A stretch of 64,000 nt of DNA from Setomelanomma holmii (GCA_010015745.1 ML978287.1:1-64000), one strand, 5' to 3'. Counted from the first letter of the stretch, positions 1-10,762 are shown. A program made the numbers and translations. Notes: generated by a model from the letters alone, not told the origin.

Positions 1-1090
1 AATCTTGTATTTAAGATAGTAGTTCTTGAAATTCTAGTTAAGATAGCTCTTATAGCTATCTGAAATAAGCAGCCTGTACTTCTCTATCTGGCGCGTCGCT
101 ATATGCGCGTTAAAATGCCTTAACTACTTAAGACTAAGTGCGTTGTTTGTCTAGCTATTCTTAAAGACTAAGAGCTTCTAATCGCGAGATATTAAAGCCT
201 TCTTGTACTACGCAGAGATGTAGACGCGTCTCTTGTAGATAATAAATAGTAGAGTTACGTACCTAGTAGCGCAGATACTCTAGATAACAATGACCCACTT
301 GCAATTGTCTAGCTAGATAAGATTAGGCCTTACACGTCTCTTAGAGTCTGTAACAACCTTTATAGACCTAATTACGCCTATCTAGAAGCTAGTCTTATTA
401 AAGTTGTGCACGTTATTGTTGTAGACGCTGTACTTAGATTTAGTCTCCTCTACTAGCTTAAACCACGCGCTAATTACCTTAGAATCTTTCTGCAGTATTC
501 TCTGCCTATTCTTAGCTTAATTGAAGGCTATCTTAAGCATAACTAAACGCGTTACGAAGCGCTTAGCCTAGCACTTGCTAACAGGCTTACTACTGCATAC
601 ACCTAGCAAATTTATTAGCTATATCTACTACCGCGCACAGCTAGAGCGCAAATCTACATAAGTTAAGATTAAGATCATATTAGACAATTATCTACTCTTC
701 TGTCGCAGTAAGCTTATAGAAGTTTAGTCGTGTATCTAGGCGAAATAGTACTTCTTAAGCACATTTATTAAGAACTTAGCGTTTAACATTATAGGCCTTA
801 GCAGCAGCCTAGTAGCTTCGAGATTAGCTAGATTAATAGGCTTAAAGAGCAAGCTAAAGCCTATCTTCGTATTTAAGTAATAATACGTTAGGTAGTTAGA
901 ATATATAGAGTAGAATGTAGAGAGTGTAAGCTTAGCATGTTTTAGGTAGCTTAGTAATGTAGGCAGCTTGCTAATAGAATACGTTATACTATAGAACTAC
1001 TTTCGTTTTTAGCTTTGTAAGGCGCCTTGAGTTTAGTTTGCAATTACTTTGTAGGCGTTGTCTAGTGCGTTAGCCATAGATTGTTATTTA
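1..1090 (-). mobile_element. RIP-degraded Fot1/pogo-type transposon remnant A, cut by the window edge
   Basis: The minus strand carries the N-terminal and central part of a Tc1/mariner-superfamily (Fot1/pogo) DDE transposase, riddled with stops. A start-like ATG lies at 1077-1075. Recognisable pieces are the first catalytic block, now NFNKTSF where the family has NFDETGF (near 410-391), then a stretch like TNNALSLKQLRHFNAH, then RLLISDSYKSY covering the second catalytic Asp, which is still Asp. The third block lies beyond base 1. Base composition is AT-rich, with very many TA dinucleotides and few CA/TG, while CG-containing words survive; that is the signature of RIP. It cannot encode an active enzyme. 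It is related to but clearly distinct from remnant B and lies head to head with it. Confidence 0.85.
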
Positions 1091-1150
1091 AGAGGCGTTG
1101 TAGATCTCTATAGCACATCTAATGCTTGAATTTGCTTTAACCTAATATTA

Positions 1151-1241
1151 GATAACACACTCTACAGACGAGTTACTTGCCTTACTAAGACTCCACTAAA
1201 ATCTACTATTCTACATAGTAGAGACGTAATAACTCTACAAC
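1151..1241 (+). repeat. Left terminal inverted repeat of remnant B
   Basis: The repeat contains CCACTAAAATCTAC at about 1192-1205 and matches the reverse complement of the right end over roughly 90 bp. Most mismatches are transitions. An example is CACTCTACAGACGAG here against CACTCCACGGGCGAG at the other end. The outer border is set where similarity fades into TA-rich sequence. Confidence 0.75.
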
Positions 1242-1257
1242 ATAACGAGACACTAGC

Positions 1258-2912
1258 TTTAAAGAAGGCTTAATTACAGCTTGCGCTTAACGCTATTAAA
1301 TAAGACGCAAATCTCTTAGAATAACGCGCTACTAATATCTACAAAGTCTGTCGAAAGGCGCTTACTAACTAACGCGCTAGAAAGCAGTTTCGACTTAATT
1401 GTGCGCCTAACTTACGGAATCCCTGTCTAACTAAAAAGAAGGTAATTGTTTAGTATATACTTAATCTTGCTAAGTAAGAATTTCTACTCTAGCTTAACGC
1501 TATAAAGAATATAGCTAATCTACTGCGCAAGAACTATAGCTAATTTACTGCGCAAGAACTATAGATAATAGCTAGTAGGCATTAACTAGACTAGAACCTT
1601 TGTTAAACGTTAACCTAAGCTTTAAGTTAAGCTTAACCGCAAGTATAACTACAAGAGAGCTCTCTGCGAGAATTCTAAGGTTGTACGAGGCTAGTTTAAG
1701 CTTGTAGACAACATAAAGGCTAAGCACAGTATTCTTAATAAGAATACCTACAACTTTAATAAGTCTAGCTTTATAGTAGGCATAATATTAACTACAGTAG
1801 TAGTTACAGGCTCTAATCGATAAGAACAGCTAAAGATAGTATAAGTTAGTACAGTAATTAAGAGTTGACTACAGTAATCTAGAATATTAACGTAACTAGG
1901 TAGGTAATTCTACTCTTTGTTATCTTCTAGAGCAAGAACTACTTTACTACCTAGTACTAGGAGAATAACCTACCTCACGATTAGGTTATTAGAGTCTCTA
2001 AGATCGACTAGACAACGAATGAGCTTAGCCTAGCGTAGTTAAAGCACTTTAACGGTTATACAAAAAAAATTACTATAAGCATAGTACGTTTGCTTGTTAT
2101 TAACAGCTACGAGAGCTACGACTTACTTGATTTCTAGTAGTACTGCAAGAAGAACAAGAATATTACTCTCTGCATGCCTTCTTACTTGTTGCATTTTCTG
2201 CGGTGTCTTAATATAGGTTGTTTCTTACTGTTAAAGAAGGCGTATAGGCGCTAAGCTAAGAACCTAATACGCAATAGTATTAACTATAGTACTAAAACCA
2301 AGTTCTTGCTCTGCTTTATTACTGCTTTTAAGAATCTAGTTACCAAAAGTAATATCTAGAGAGGCTTTTGAGGTGCTAGCTTAGTTTTACTTAACCTAGA
2401 GGCAGTAATTTTGAAGATAGACGTCTGCCTTTGTACGCCTACACTACTTACTGTTAATAATATTTCTTGAGAGTCGAAAACCCCAAGCAATACTCTAGAA
2501 TTTGAGTCGCAATTAAAGCCCATTTAAGAGTAGATCTAGAGGCATGTAGATAGCTCGCCTACCTTAATAGTTAAGGTAGTTAAAAAGTTCTCTAAAGGCG
2601 CTAAGATAATAGCGCATTTCTTAGTGTTAATGCGCAACAAAGTTAAGTTAGCTTCAGAACGCTAATAAGGTTGCCTTACGCTATAAAGCACGCAAGAGAA
2701 AGCGTATACAAGCAGAGAGACTTCTTATAGCTAAGAAAGGCGTGCGCTTAACTACCTTAAAGAAGTTTGCAGCGCATAGTAATAGAAAGAAGGTGAAGAA
2801 GAGCGCGCACGCTAAGAGTAGTAAGCTAACTTAAAGGCGCTGTAGACGCTGCGGTAAGGCTAGGCACAACTTGCGTATATGTAAACAAGTAGAAGAGATA
2901 CTCTCTGATTAA
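1258..2912 (+). pseudogene. Fot1/pogo DDE transposase, inactivated
   Basis: Read in one dominant frame through many stops, this gives the N-terminal helix-turn-helix/CENP-B-like part (pieces such as KALTN and LNCAPNLRN), then the DDE core and a C-terminal zinc knuckle. All three catalytic aspartates appear as asparagine: NFNKSSF for NFDETGF (about 1751-1771), LLVINSYES for LLIIDGHxS (Asn codon 2102-2104) and CLNIGCF for PLDVGCF (Asn codon 2210-2212). Each is a G-to-A change, the minus-strand reading of RIP C-to-T. The C-terminus keeps a CX2CX4HX4C knuckle (2841-2882) and ends at TAA 2910-2912. Family assignment is from recalled motifs and is firm; the exact 5' end of the frame is not. Confidence 0.85.
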
Positions 2913-2930
2913 TTTAGGCTACTGTGCAGC

Positions 2931-2960
2931 ACCGTAGAGTACCGTTGAGGACCGTAGAGT
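2931..2960 (+). repeat. Three tandem decamers at the inner edge of the right repeat
   Basis: Three adjacent ten-base units read ACCGTAGAGT, ACCGTTGAGG and ACCGTAGAGT. They lie just after the transposase stop and run into the right terminal repeat. Subterminal repeats of this kind can be transposase binding sites; that role is inference. Confidence 0.6.
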
Positions 2961-3037
2961 TGCGTTTTGTACTGTGTGAGACGGTAGATTTTAGTGGGGT
3001 CTTGGCAGAGTGACTGACTCGCCCGTGGAGTACGTTA
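2949..3037 (-). repeat. Right terminal inverted repeat of remnant B
   Basis: This is the inverted counterpart of 1151-1241, with GTAGATTTTAGTGG at about 2984-2997. It keeps more C and G than the left repeat, so it is probably closer to the ancestral sequence. Confidence 0.75.
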
Positions 3038-3189
3038 TTAAAGATTGTATACTTCAATTACTAGACTAAAGTTACTACTATTCTTCAAAACGTAGTTTTA
3101 TGCGATAGTCTTATAGCGCCGTTGCAAGCTATTGTTACAACGCCGAAAACGCCTGCAATCTATCTAGAAATCTCATAACTCTCACGTTG
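3038..3189. other. Spacer between the transposon and the mannosidase 3' end
   Basis: AT-rich at first and then more mixed. It may include transposon-flanking sequence or a remainder of remnant A. It must also hold the 3' end of the mannosidase transcript. No gene seen. Confidence 0.5.
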
Positions 3190-6086
3190 TCAAGTCGGTC
3201 GTTGAAAAGGATGCGCCTCGGTGTTTAGCACCCACTCATCAAGGCTAACGACGTTCTCAGTCTCGAAGAGCAAGTAGAAATACTTAAGAGTCTCTGCTAG
3301 CCAGAAGCTCTCCATTTCGTCATTTAGCGTTGGACTGAGCTTCGTGACGTCGTCAATAGCTGAATTCCCGTGTTTAGTGGTTGTGTGTAGGTCAATAGCA
3401 AGAAACATGCGCCAGCCAGCTTCTCGCCAATGATCTTCACCCGTGATACGGTACATGTACCACACGGACTCAATAGCCTCGGGACTGAAGATAAGTTAGG
3501 AATAGTAAAACGATACTCGACTGGACACAGATCTTACCGAAGGATGTAGTTTCTCGCTCCAATCCGTGTAATACCTGGCGGCAATCGCTCCTCTTGAATT
3601 TTGTTTTGAACGAAGTCTTCGTGGTTCATTGGAGGCTTTGGTGAATATACATACGGGAAGGCAGGCTGTGTGCGACTGGGTTGCGGTTCACGATCCATTA
3701 CGTTTGACGACGAATGGGTCCTCGTTGGCTGGCCCTCAGGCTTTAGACGGTTGCCAGCAACGGAAGGCTCTCCGTCCAGCCGACTGGCAGCGAAAAGAGA
3801 AGGGTTACTGCCCACTCCAGCGGCATCTTCCAAACCGGCGAGTTGGCGTTTGTTCAGCGTGTTGGAGTACACTGGGGTTGGCGTGGCTAGCATTGGGAGC
3901 GCCGGCTCCGCCGATGCTATGGGTGGTGCAGTCATGGCCGCGAGCTGCTCGTCATACCATGATGTGGCAGAGGCAAACTGTGATTGGTAGTTTGCCATCT
4001 GTTCTTCGTAGCTCTGCAGCCGATACTCTGAGCGTGGATCGAGTGTTTCCATGTATAGCGTCTCATTCCAAGCGCAATCATTCGTGCTCTCACAGGGCAC
4101 GGCCTCGAAAGACTCCGGCATGATCCCGCTCTGTGTCATGTTGTAGCTCCAAACACAACCTTCTGTCAGTTTCTTTGCAATTTCGAGATCCTCAGGACGA
4201 TCAAAGAGCTTCGCTCCCATGCCAAACATGCCGCCGGCAAAACAAGTAAGATGTGCATTCTCACCAACCAGATCGCCAGGGACCAGATCATCTAAGCGCG
4301 ATGGGACGTTAAGTTTGCCGCAGAAGAGGACATCATCATTGTTGGGGAGCATCGGCCGGAAAATCAATTGCTGTTTCACGACCTCCATTGATTGCTCGTA
4401 CATCGTCCTGTACTTCTCAACCTGGCCACCCAAGAGCAGGTACTCCTTTGGCAAATATTCGTAGGTTGAGTCCGACATGCCTCCAAGCGTGTATTCCTCT
4501 CGACCATAGTCGGATGTCGACATGAAACCCTGGTCTACACACTCTAGAGGCGTAGGCATAGCAGCTGCCAGAGACTTTTTTGCGGATGCAACATTGCCGA
4601 GGATAGGATCCGCCTTGGGTGGTTTCGCTTGATCAACATCAAGCTGACGTTTGTTGAGGGGCTCACCTTTCCAATTGCGCACAATCTCGCTCCCAGGGTC
4701 GCTAAGAGCAAATGTGTCTTTTTCCTTGATTGGTACGTAGGTCGGGTTTGGTCCATTAGGGGTAAGGACGATGGGATCTGGTAGCTGCAGAGATACATAT
4801 TTCTTGCCTCCTGGCGACAACAGTGGGGTGGGCGCCGGAGGAGCAGCTGAGGTATCGAATAGACCAACCGGGGCGTTGATGGGCACCTGGGGAGCTACAT
4901 CGATATACACCTTTCCGCATCCCGATGCATCTAAGTATGTTGGCCACATGCCAGCGAGTCTCGTGTTGTTTTGGAACTCTTCGAGACTGTCTGTGATGCG
5001 CGCAATAGCGTCGTAGTATTTGTGCTCTCCCGTAAGCTGCGCGAGCCGGGTAAATTCCATGGACAACGACCCGATCTCGGCTAAGACGACATGAGTCCCA
5101 GCTCTGTGTCTCTGCGATGCAAATTGAGGCCTCCAGTAGTAATACAACTCCGGCATTCGATTCGGGGTGTCGAAAGCGCTGATAAGGACCTCAGCCAGCT
5201 CAACGGCCTTGTCCAGCAGGTTCTTGTACTTCTTGCCGCTTATATCATACGCCGCAACAAGACCTCCAAGATAGCGTATTGTTGTTTCGAAAAGTGGAAT
5301 GTCAGCGCGGGACGTTGTGGTGAAGTCAATATTGTCCACGGCCTTGGCTGCCTCCTCGAACTCGTCCTTCATACCCATGATCCAGAGTGTGTCCAAAGCA
5401 TCAACCAATGTGGCGCCCCAGTTCGCAAAGGGATCCTTAGAAGAACCTGATTGGGGTTTCAGCTCATCGTGTAGCCATGCAAATTCCCGATACCCGTCCC
5501 ATGATTTTTTGAAGACGGCTCTGACTCTGTCCAGCTTGGCCAGCCTGTCTGCCTTGGACGCTGCATCCTCGGGTTCGAACTTGTGTTGGATTTTCGGTAT
5601 CGCCTTCGGCTTGCCACTGGGGAGCTTGATGAGCGACTGTGTAGGAACGGGAAACTTCTCGGGCAGCTTCGTCCAATGAATTGGCTCAATGCTCGTCGAC
5701 AACGTGTCTGCCGGTGCGAAGGGCGCAGGCTTGCCGTGTGGTTTCGGTCGACTGGCGGAGGGAATGGACGGCTTCTGCTGCGCCGTTTCGGGCGGCACAG
5801 GACTCGATTGCGACGGCGTGGCTATCTTCTTCACGGGTGGCGGCGTCTGCTGCGCCTGCGTTCTGCTGGCTGCCGGGTTCTCGAACTCCAGCTTCTTCGT
5901 CTCGTGCGCGATTGGCGGGCGTGGCTTCGACCCAAATCCCAGCGCATCTTCTGCTTCGTTCTTCAGCTCAGCTGCAGTCGATGCAGCTTCTTGCCATGTT
6001 GGGCCGGAGCTCCCAAACTTGTAGAGCGCAAATATGGCGATTACGGCAAAAACCAGGAAAACACGGTATCTTCTGTAACGAAACAT
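3190..6086 (-). CDS. GH47 class I alpha-1,2-mannosidase, type II membrane protein
   Basis: Exons are 6086-3538 and 3484-3190, joined over a 53-nt GTAAG...CAG intron; the junction restores RPEAIESVWYM and gives 947 residues. Residues about 9-23 form a single N-terminal membrane anchor, followed by a Pro/Ser/Lys-rich stem to about 185. The GH47 (alpha/alpha)7 domain follows, with ATLVDALDTLWIMG, YEYLPKEYLLLGG, CFAGGMFGMGAKL, PESFE and the C-terminal NTEAHPF calcium/active-site motif. Such enzymes trim mannose from N-glycans in the ER/Golgi. The protein is much longer than the usual 500-600 residues because of two low-complexity insertions in the domain, at about 392-515 and 690-825. Each holds an LNKRQL motif (477-482 and 744-749). 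The 3' end lies about 150 bp from the RIPed transposon. Which fungal MNS paralogue it is was not resolved. Confidence 0.9.
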
Positions 6087-6839
6087 GGCCTAAGGAGTGC
6101 TGAAGAATGGAACCGCCGCGCGCGGCTTGAACAGAAAGGAGCGGAAAATATGGGCGCGGTCGCTATGTCAGTCGATACCATTTGAAGCGCGGAGAGGAAG
6201 GCGAAGAAGACAGATGCCACAATTGAGCCAGCACTCGCCAAAAGGAGCAGATGCAGGTTGTCTCGTGTTCGCGTTGCGATCCGGCTTGGCTTCCCTCAAA
6301 GTTCTTAGCTGATTGCACGCCCCACGGAACCTGGCGATGCACCCATGGCTCTAACCTCGGACCAACAGATGGCTGGCCTTAGATTCAGGCTGACTTTAAG
6401 CTCTGTGAGGATGGATCATCGGCTCAGCGCAGATATACATTTCTTCAAGACATTCATTCTGCATACACGCGACGCGATCAAGGGCGCCCCGCAGTCGTGC
6501 TAGCATTGCACTAGCGGGATCACTAGATTTAAGCTTAAATGACCCTGGCCAACCTGCAAGGGGATTCCACGCGGATCACATCCATCGGGTTTCCCACGTA
6601 AGGTCCGAGGATAATTTCCGGACTTTGAAGCTGAAGTCTTCATCGAAACTCCTGTGCCAATGTGTTCATGTTGCGTCCATCCTGCACAAGCAGTCATGTG
6701 CCAACGATGGCTAGGTTTTTTAATTTATTTTCGACCGAGCGGGTAGTATATAATGCATCGAGAGCCAAGGCAGATTGACCAATGCAGCTCAATACACCAG
6801 ACGAAATCGCTGCAGCCACAACAACCTTCCTAAGTAAGC
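6087..6839. other. Intergenic region upstream of the mannosidase
   Basis: About 750 bp between the mannosidase start and the CCT6 stop; both genes are on the minus strand. It holds the mannosidase promoter and the CCT6 3' UTR. Short ORFs here are not gene-like. I see no other feature. Confidence 0.5.
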
Positions 6840-8851
6840 TCATTGACCTTCTCCAGGCTCTGGCTGCCGACCCATTTGTCGTGCCTTGAGCATCTCGTCG
6901 CACAGCAACAGATTGGACGCAATTCCAGTAGCTGATGCTATGCAGTTGCGGAGTACACGGAATGAATCGTAAACACCCTCTTGTGTTGGGTCCATTGCTT
7001 CTCCTGTCGCGAGGTTCAGTCCAACTATATTGCCTTCTGCATATTCATCTTGTAGCGCTGCCACTATATTGTGCGTTAGTTACGACCGAAAATAAGGGAG
7101 TGCGAGACTTGCAAGAGTCCTGTATGTCGTGCCCGGAGTTGGCTGCCAGGGTCTTTGGGATGATGAGTAAAGCATCTGTGAATGCTGATACGCCCCACTT
7201 TGCCTTTCCCTTTACCGTCTTCTTGAACTGCTCGCTCTGAAGATGTGCTGCGCAAGCCACTTGGAATGAACCGCCTCCAGGGACCACGCTCTTATCAACG
7301 ATCATGTTGTAGACACTTCTCAAGCCATCACGGACTGCGTCTTTGATCTGGGAGATCGTGTGCGCGTTTGGGCCTTTGATGAGCAGAGTGACAGATTTGG
7401 GATCCTTGACATCCTCGATGAAGGTATACTTCTCCTCACCAAGCTGGTGCTCGTAAACAAGTCCTGCCCAGCCAAGGACCTCTGGAGTCAGGTCGTCGAC
7501 ACTGTTCTGTGCCGTGCCGCCGCAAATGAGCTGTAGACGCTCCATATTTCTCCTCTTCGCTCGCCTCAGTGCGAAGATGCCGTTCTTGACAAGTACATCC
7601 AAGCTCAAGGGATCAATGCCCTTTTGGTTTATGATGACGAAGCCTTTCTTTGGGTCATCGCCGCACACCTCCTTTTTAAGCTCCACGATCTTCCTCAGCT
7701 TCTCGTCCACGAAACGTCGTTCGCTCTCCACGAGCTTCTCCCTCTGCTCAGCGCTTGAGTAGTAGAAGCCGGAGTTGATTTCCGATTTTTCGTACTCCAA
7801 GCTGACGTTGAGAGTGAGAATGAACGCGTTCTCAACCCTCTTCGCCATGTCAGGATGCCTTGCGCCATGATCGAGGGCCAGACCCCGGATCAGCTGTGTA
7901 TCTGCGGCGGTTCGGTGCTGCATGGTCATGATCTCCACCATGTGTAGATCTGGCTTCGCGGGCGCTTGGTAGATAGCTAGGACGGAGTCGACAATGTCGG
8001 GCGTGAGCTGTTCGGCGAGCGTGCTGTCGAGCTTCGTCGATAATGATGTGCGGGCGACGGACAGAAGAAGCTCTCGATCGACCTCCTTCTCGAGCTTGAA
8101 CTCATCGAGAAACTGGACGTGGTCAGTCTATTGCGCTGTGCACAACTATGACGTCGCCCACCTTCAGAGCCTCAGTCTTCGCAATATCGTATCCGTCTGT
8201 GATTACTCGCGGGTGGAGTCCCTCGGATATGTAGCGATCAGCCTGCTTCAGGAGCTCTCCCACCAACAAGACTACCGACGTGGTTCCGTCTCCAGTGATG
8301 TCGTCTTGTGCAGTCGCTGCGCGCGCAATCATGACCTAGGTCGCTCAGCACACGAACGTTTCGCTCCAATTGTGATACGTACGGCGGTGGGGTTTTGGAT
8401 TTGCTGCCAGTCGTTAGCTATGTTCCCGTATGGTTTGGGGCCTCAATTACCATTTCCTTGAGCAGAACGCTGCCGTCTTTGGTGAGTTTGATCTTGGCGT
8501 TGTCAGCTGAGCCCACACAAGGCGAATCGTCACACATACACCTCCTGCGCCATCGACAAGCCTGTGCAATGTCAGCAACAACGTCTAGCAATTCGACTGC
8601 CTGATCGACTCACATTTTCAGTGTTCCACGAGGACCCAGATTGGAAGCGAGCACCTAAATCGTGGTTCAGCGAAGCCCGCGCACCTCTTCAACTCGCATA
8701 AATACCTGCTGCAGGCCCTCCCCGGCCGAAATGTTGACGCGAAGAGCTTCCCCGCGCCTCTGCGTGCTGGTTAGCTGAGTTACAGCAAGTTGTACGAGGG
8801 GTGACCAACTCTCGACTCCGCCTTGGGATTCAGTAGCTGTGCGGCAGACAT
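6840..8851 (-). CDS. CCT6: TCP-1/CCT chaperonin zeta subunit
   Basis: Nine exons: 8851-8810, 8759-8706, 8654-8614, 8561-8540, 8492-8451, 8403-8383, 8335-8162, 8112-7113 and 7063-6840, giving 539 residues, the normal CCT size. Markers are the start MSAAQLLNPKAE, the apical/ATP motifs LGPRGTLKMLVDGAG and DDITGDGTTS, the zeta-type GLHPRVITDGYDIAK, VVPGGGSFQVACA and QDSLAALQDEY. CCT6 is one of eight subunits of the cytosolic TRiC ring that folds actin and tubulin. Introns are 47-50 nt and crowd the 5' half, leaving exons of 21 and 22 nt. The last intron (7112-7064) uses a GC donor (GCAAGT...TAG), forced by the conserved DSLAALQDEY junction. It is divergent from NOP56. Confidence 0.93.
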
Positions 8852-9107
8852 GTTGGACAAGGTCTATGGGGTATCTCAAGGTGTGGTAGAAGATGGTAGG
8901 TGGCTTCGCGGGGCAGCACACTCGTGTTGTCCGTTTCGCGTATGCTTCTGAACTTTTGGAATATTAGCGCGAGGTCCGTGCCCGAAGCTTTTCAACTTTT
9001 CTTTGTCGCACATTCCGAGCTGTTCACCACGCCCCAACGTACGCCTTCTCGAAATTTACGCCATTGCCCCGCACCTCGCACGGCAATCATAGACCCGACA
9101 GTGCAAC
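8852..9107. promoter_or_regulatory. Divergent promoter region between CCT6 and NOP56
   Basis: 256 bp separate the two start codons, so both transcripts must start inside it. No TATA box stands out. A role in co-regulating two growth-linked genes is inference. Confidence 0.5.
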
Positions 9108-10762
9108 ATGTCGGTCGACTACTTGCTGCACGAAAGCCCTGTGGGCTATGCGGTATGTGGTGCAGCTCTACAGCTCGTCACAGGCCTTGCTAACGCACGC
9201 ATTGCAGGTCTTCAAGGTCGTCCTTCAGCCAGATACGATTGGCAACCGCCTTGCAGAGGTACAGAAAGCTGTGCAGGATCTCGGCAAATTTGGAAAGACG
9301 GTCGAGCTCGTAGGCCTTGCGCCATTTCAGGGCACCCAGGATGCGCTGCAGGAAATCAACGACATTAGTGAGGGTATTCTCTCGGACTTTCTGCGCGCGA
9401 CACTAGAGACGAACCTGCCCAAGGCTGGTAAGAAGAAGACGGTTACCCTGGGAATCAGCGAGAAGAACCTGGCGGGCAGCATCAAGGCAGCTTTCCCCAA
9501 CCTCGCTTGCGAGACCAGCGATACCTCCGAGGTCGTCGCTGATCTTCTCCGTGGCCTGCGCCAGCATTCTGGCAAGCTCATCAAGAAGCTGCAGCCCGGC
9601 GACATCGACAGGTCCATTCTCGGTCTTGGCCACGCATATTCGAGAGCCAAGGTTAAGTTCAGCGTCCAGAAGCAGGATAACCACATCATTCAAGCCATCG
9701 CTACGCTCGACCAGATTGACAAGGATCTGAACCAGTTCTGCATGCGTCTGCGTGAGAACTACGGATGGCACTTTCCGGAGCTTTCCAAGATCGTATCGAA
9801 CAATGACCAGTATGCAAAGGTAGTGCTCGCGATTGGCGACAAGTCACGTCTTACCGAGGACGACCTCCACGACCTCGCAGCTGTGGTCGACGACGACGAG
9901 GGTATCGCACAGGCCATCATCAAGGCCGCCCGCACGAGCATGGGTCGCGACTTGTCGGAGGCCGACATGGAGATTGTCATGGCCTTTGCCAAGCGCACAG
10001 CATCCCTCGCTGCCTACAGAAGACAGCTGTCCAACTACCTTGGCAGCAGGATGAATCAGGTTGCTCCCAACCTAGCTGCTCTGATTGGCGACACTGTCGG
10101 CGCTCGTCTCATCTCGAAGGCTGGATCATTGACGAATCTGTCTAAGTACCCTGCATCAACCGTCCAGATCTTGGGGGCGGAGAAAGCGCTTTTCCGAGCG
10201 TAAGCATGCTTCCTTTATGTCAACGGCCATCGGCTAATTCAGGCATAGTCTCAAGACCAAGGGCAACACACCAAAGTATGGTCTCATCTACCATTCTTCC
10301 TTCATTGGCAAGACAGGCGCCAAGTCGAAGGGCAGGATATCGCGCTTCCTTGCCAACAAGTGCTCCATTGCCTCTAGGATCGACAACTTCTCCGACACCC
10401 CAACGTCCAAATTTGGTGAAGCACTCAAGCGCCAGGTCGATGAGAGAATTGAGTTCTACGCCTCTGGTGCACCACCAACAAAGAATTCCGCCGTTATGCA
10501 AGCTGCTATGAATTCGGTGCTGACGGACATTGGCATCGAAGATCCCACGGCGACTGCCGCAGAAGATGTGGAAATGGCTGATGGCATCACAGCCAGCGCC
10601 ACAGAGCAGGCCGTACGTAAGGAGAAGAAGGAGAAGAAAGAGAAGAAGTCGAAGTCTACCGAAGAAGACGTATCTGCGAAGAAGTCCAAGAAGGAGAAGA
10701 AGAGAAAGCATGCCAGCGAAGAGGACGGCGAGAGCAAAAAGAAGAAGAAAAGCAAGGCTTGA
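9108..10762 (+). CDS. NOP56: Box C/D snoRNP core protein Nop56
   Basis: Exons 9108-9152, 9208-10199 and 10249-10762 give 516 residues. The start MSVDYLLHESPVGYA is followed by the Nop56 N-terminal domain, a coiled coil with GLGHSYSRAKVKF-like sequence (GHAYSRAKVKF here) and the Nop domain with ALIGDTVGARLISKAGS, LGAEKALFRALKTKGNTPKYG and GRISRFLANKCSIASRID. The C-terminus is a Lys/Glu-rich tail with many KKEKK runs, typical of nucleolar Nop proteins. Nop56 pairs with Nop58 and fibrillarin in snoRNPs that guide 2'-O-methylation of rRNA. The N-terminus fits Nop56 and not Nop58. The second intron is placed by the FRALKT junction. Confidence is high. Confidence 0.95.

Larger units (their letters stand above)
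1151..3037 (+). mobile_element. RIP-degraded Fot1/pogo-type transposon remnant B, nearly full length
   Basis: An element of about 1.9 kb, the usual Fot1 length, is bounded by inverted repeats at 1151-1241 and 2949-3037. The two repeats differ mainly by C/T and G/A transitions, as expected if RIP hit one end harder than the other. Between them lies a degenerate transposase on the plus strand. TA-rich sequence beyond both ends would fit the TA target-site duplication of this superfamily, but RIP makes the exact duplication unreadable. Whether B inserted into the 5' region of remnant A is undecided: only about 60 bp separate A's start-like codon region from B's left repeat. Confidence 0.82.

Noticed and set aside
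1..3037. CRISPR array or rDNA at the left end
   Set aside because: No regularly spaced repeats or rRNA sequence. The tract is explained by RIPed transposases.
5583..6185. Plus-strand ORF of 200 codons
   Set aside because: Antisense to the mannosidase stem region, Arg/Leu-rich shadow translation.
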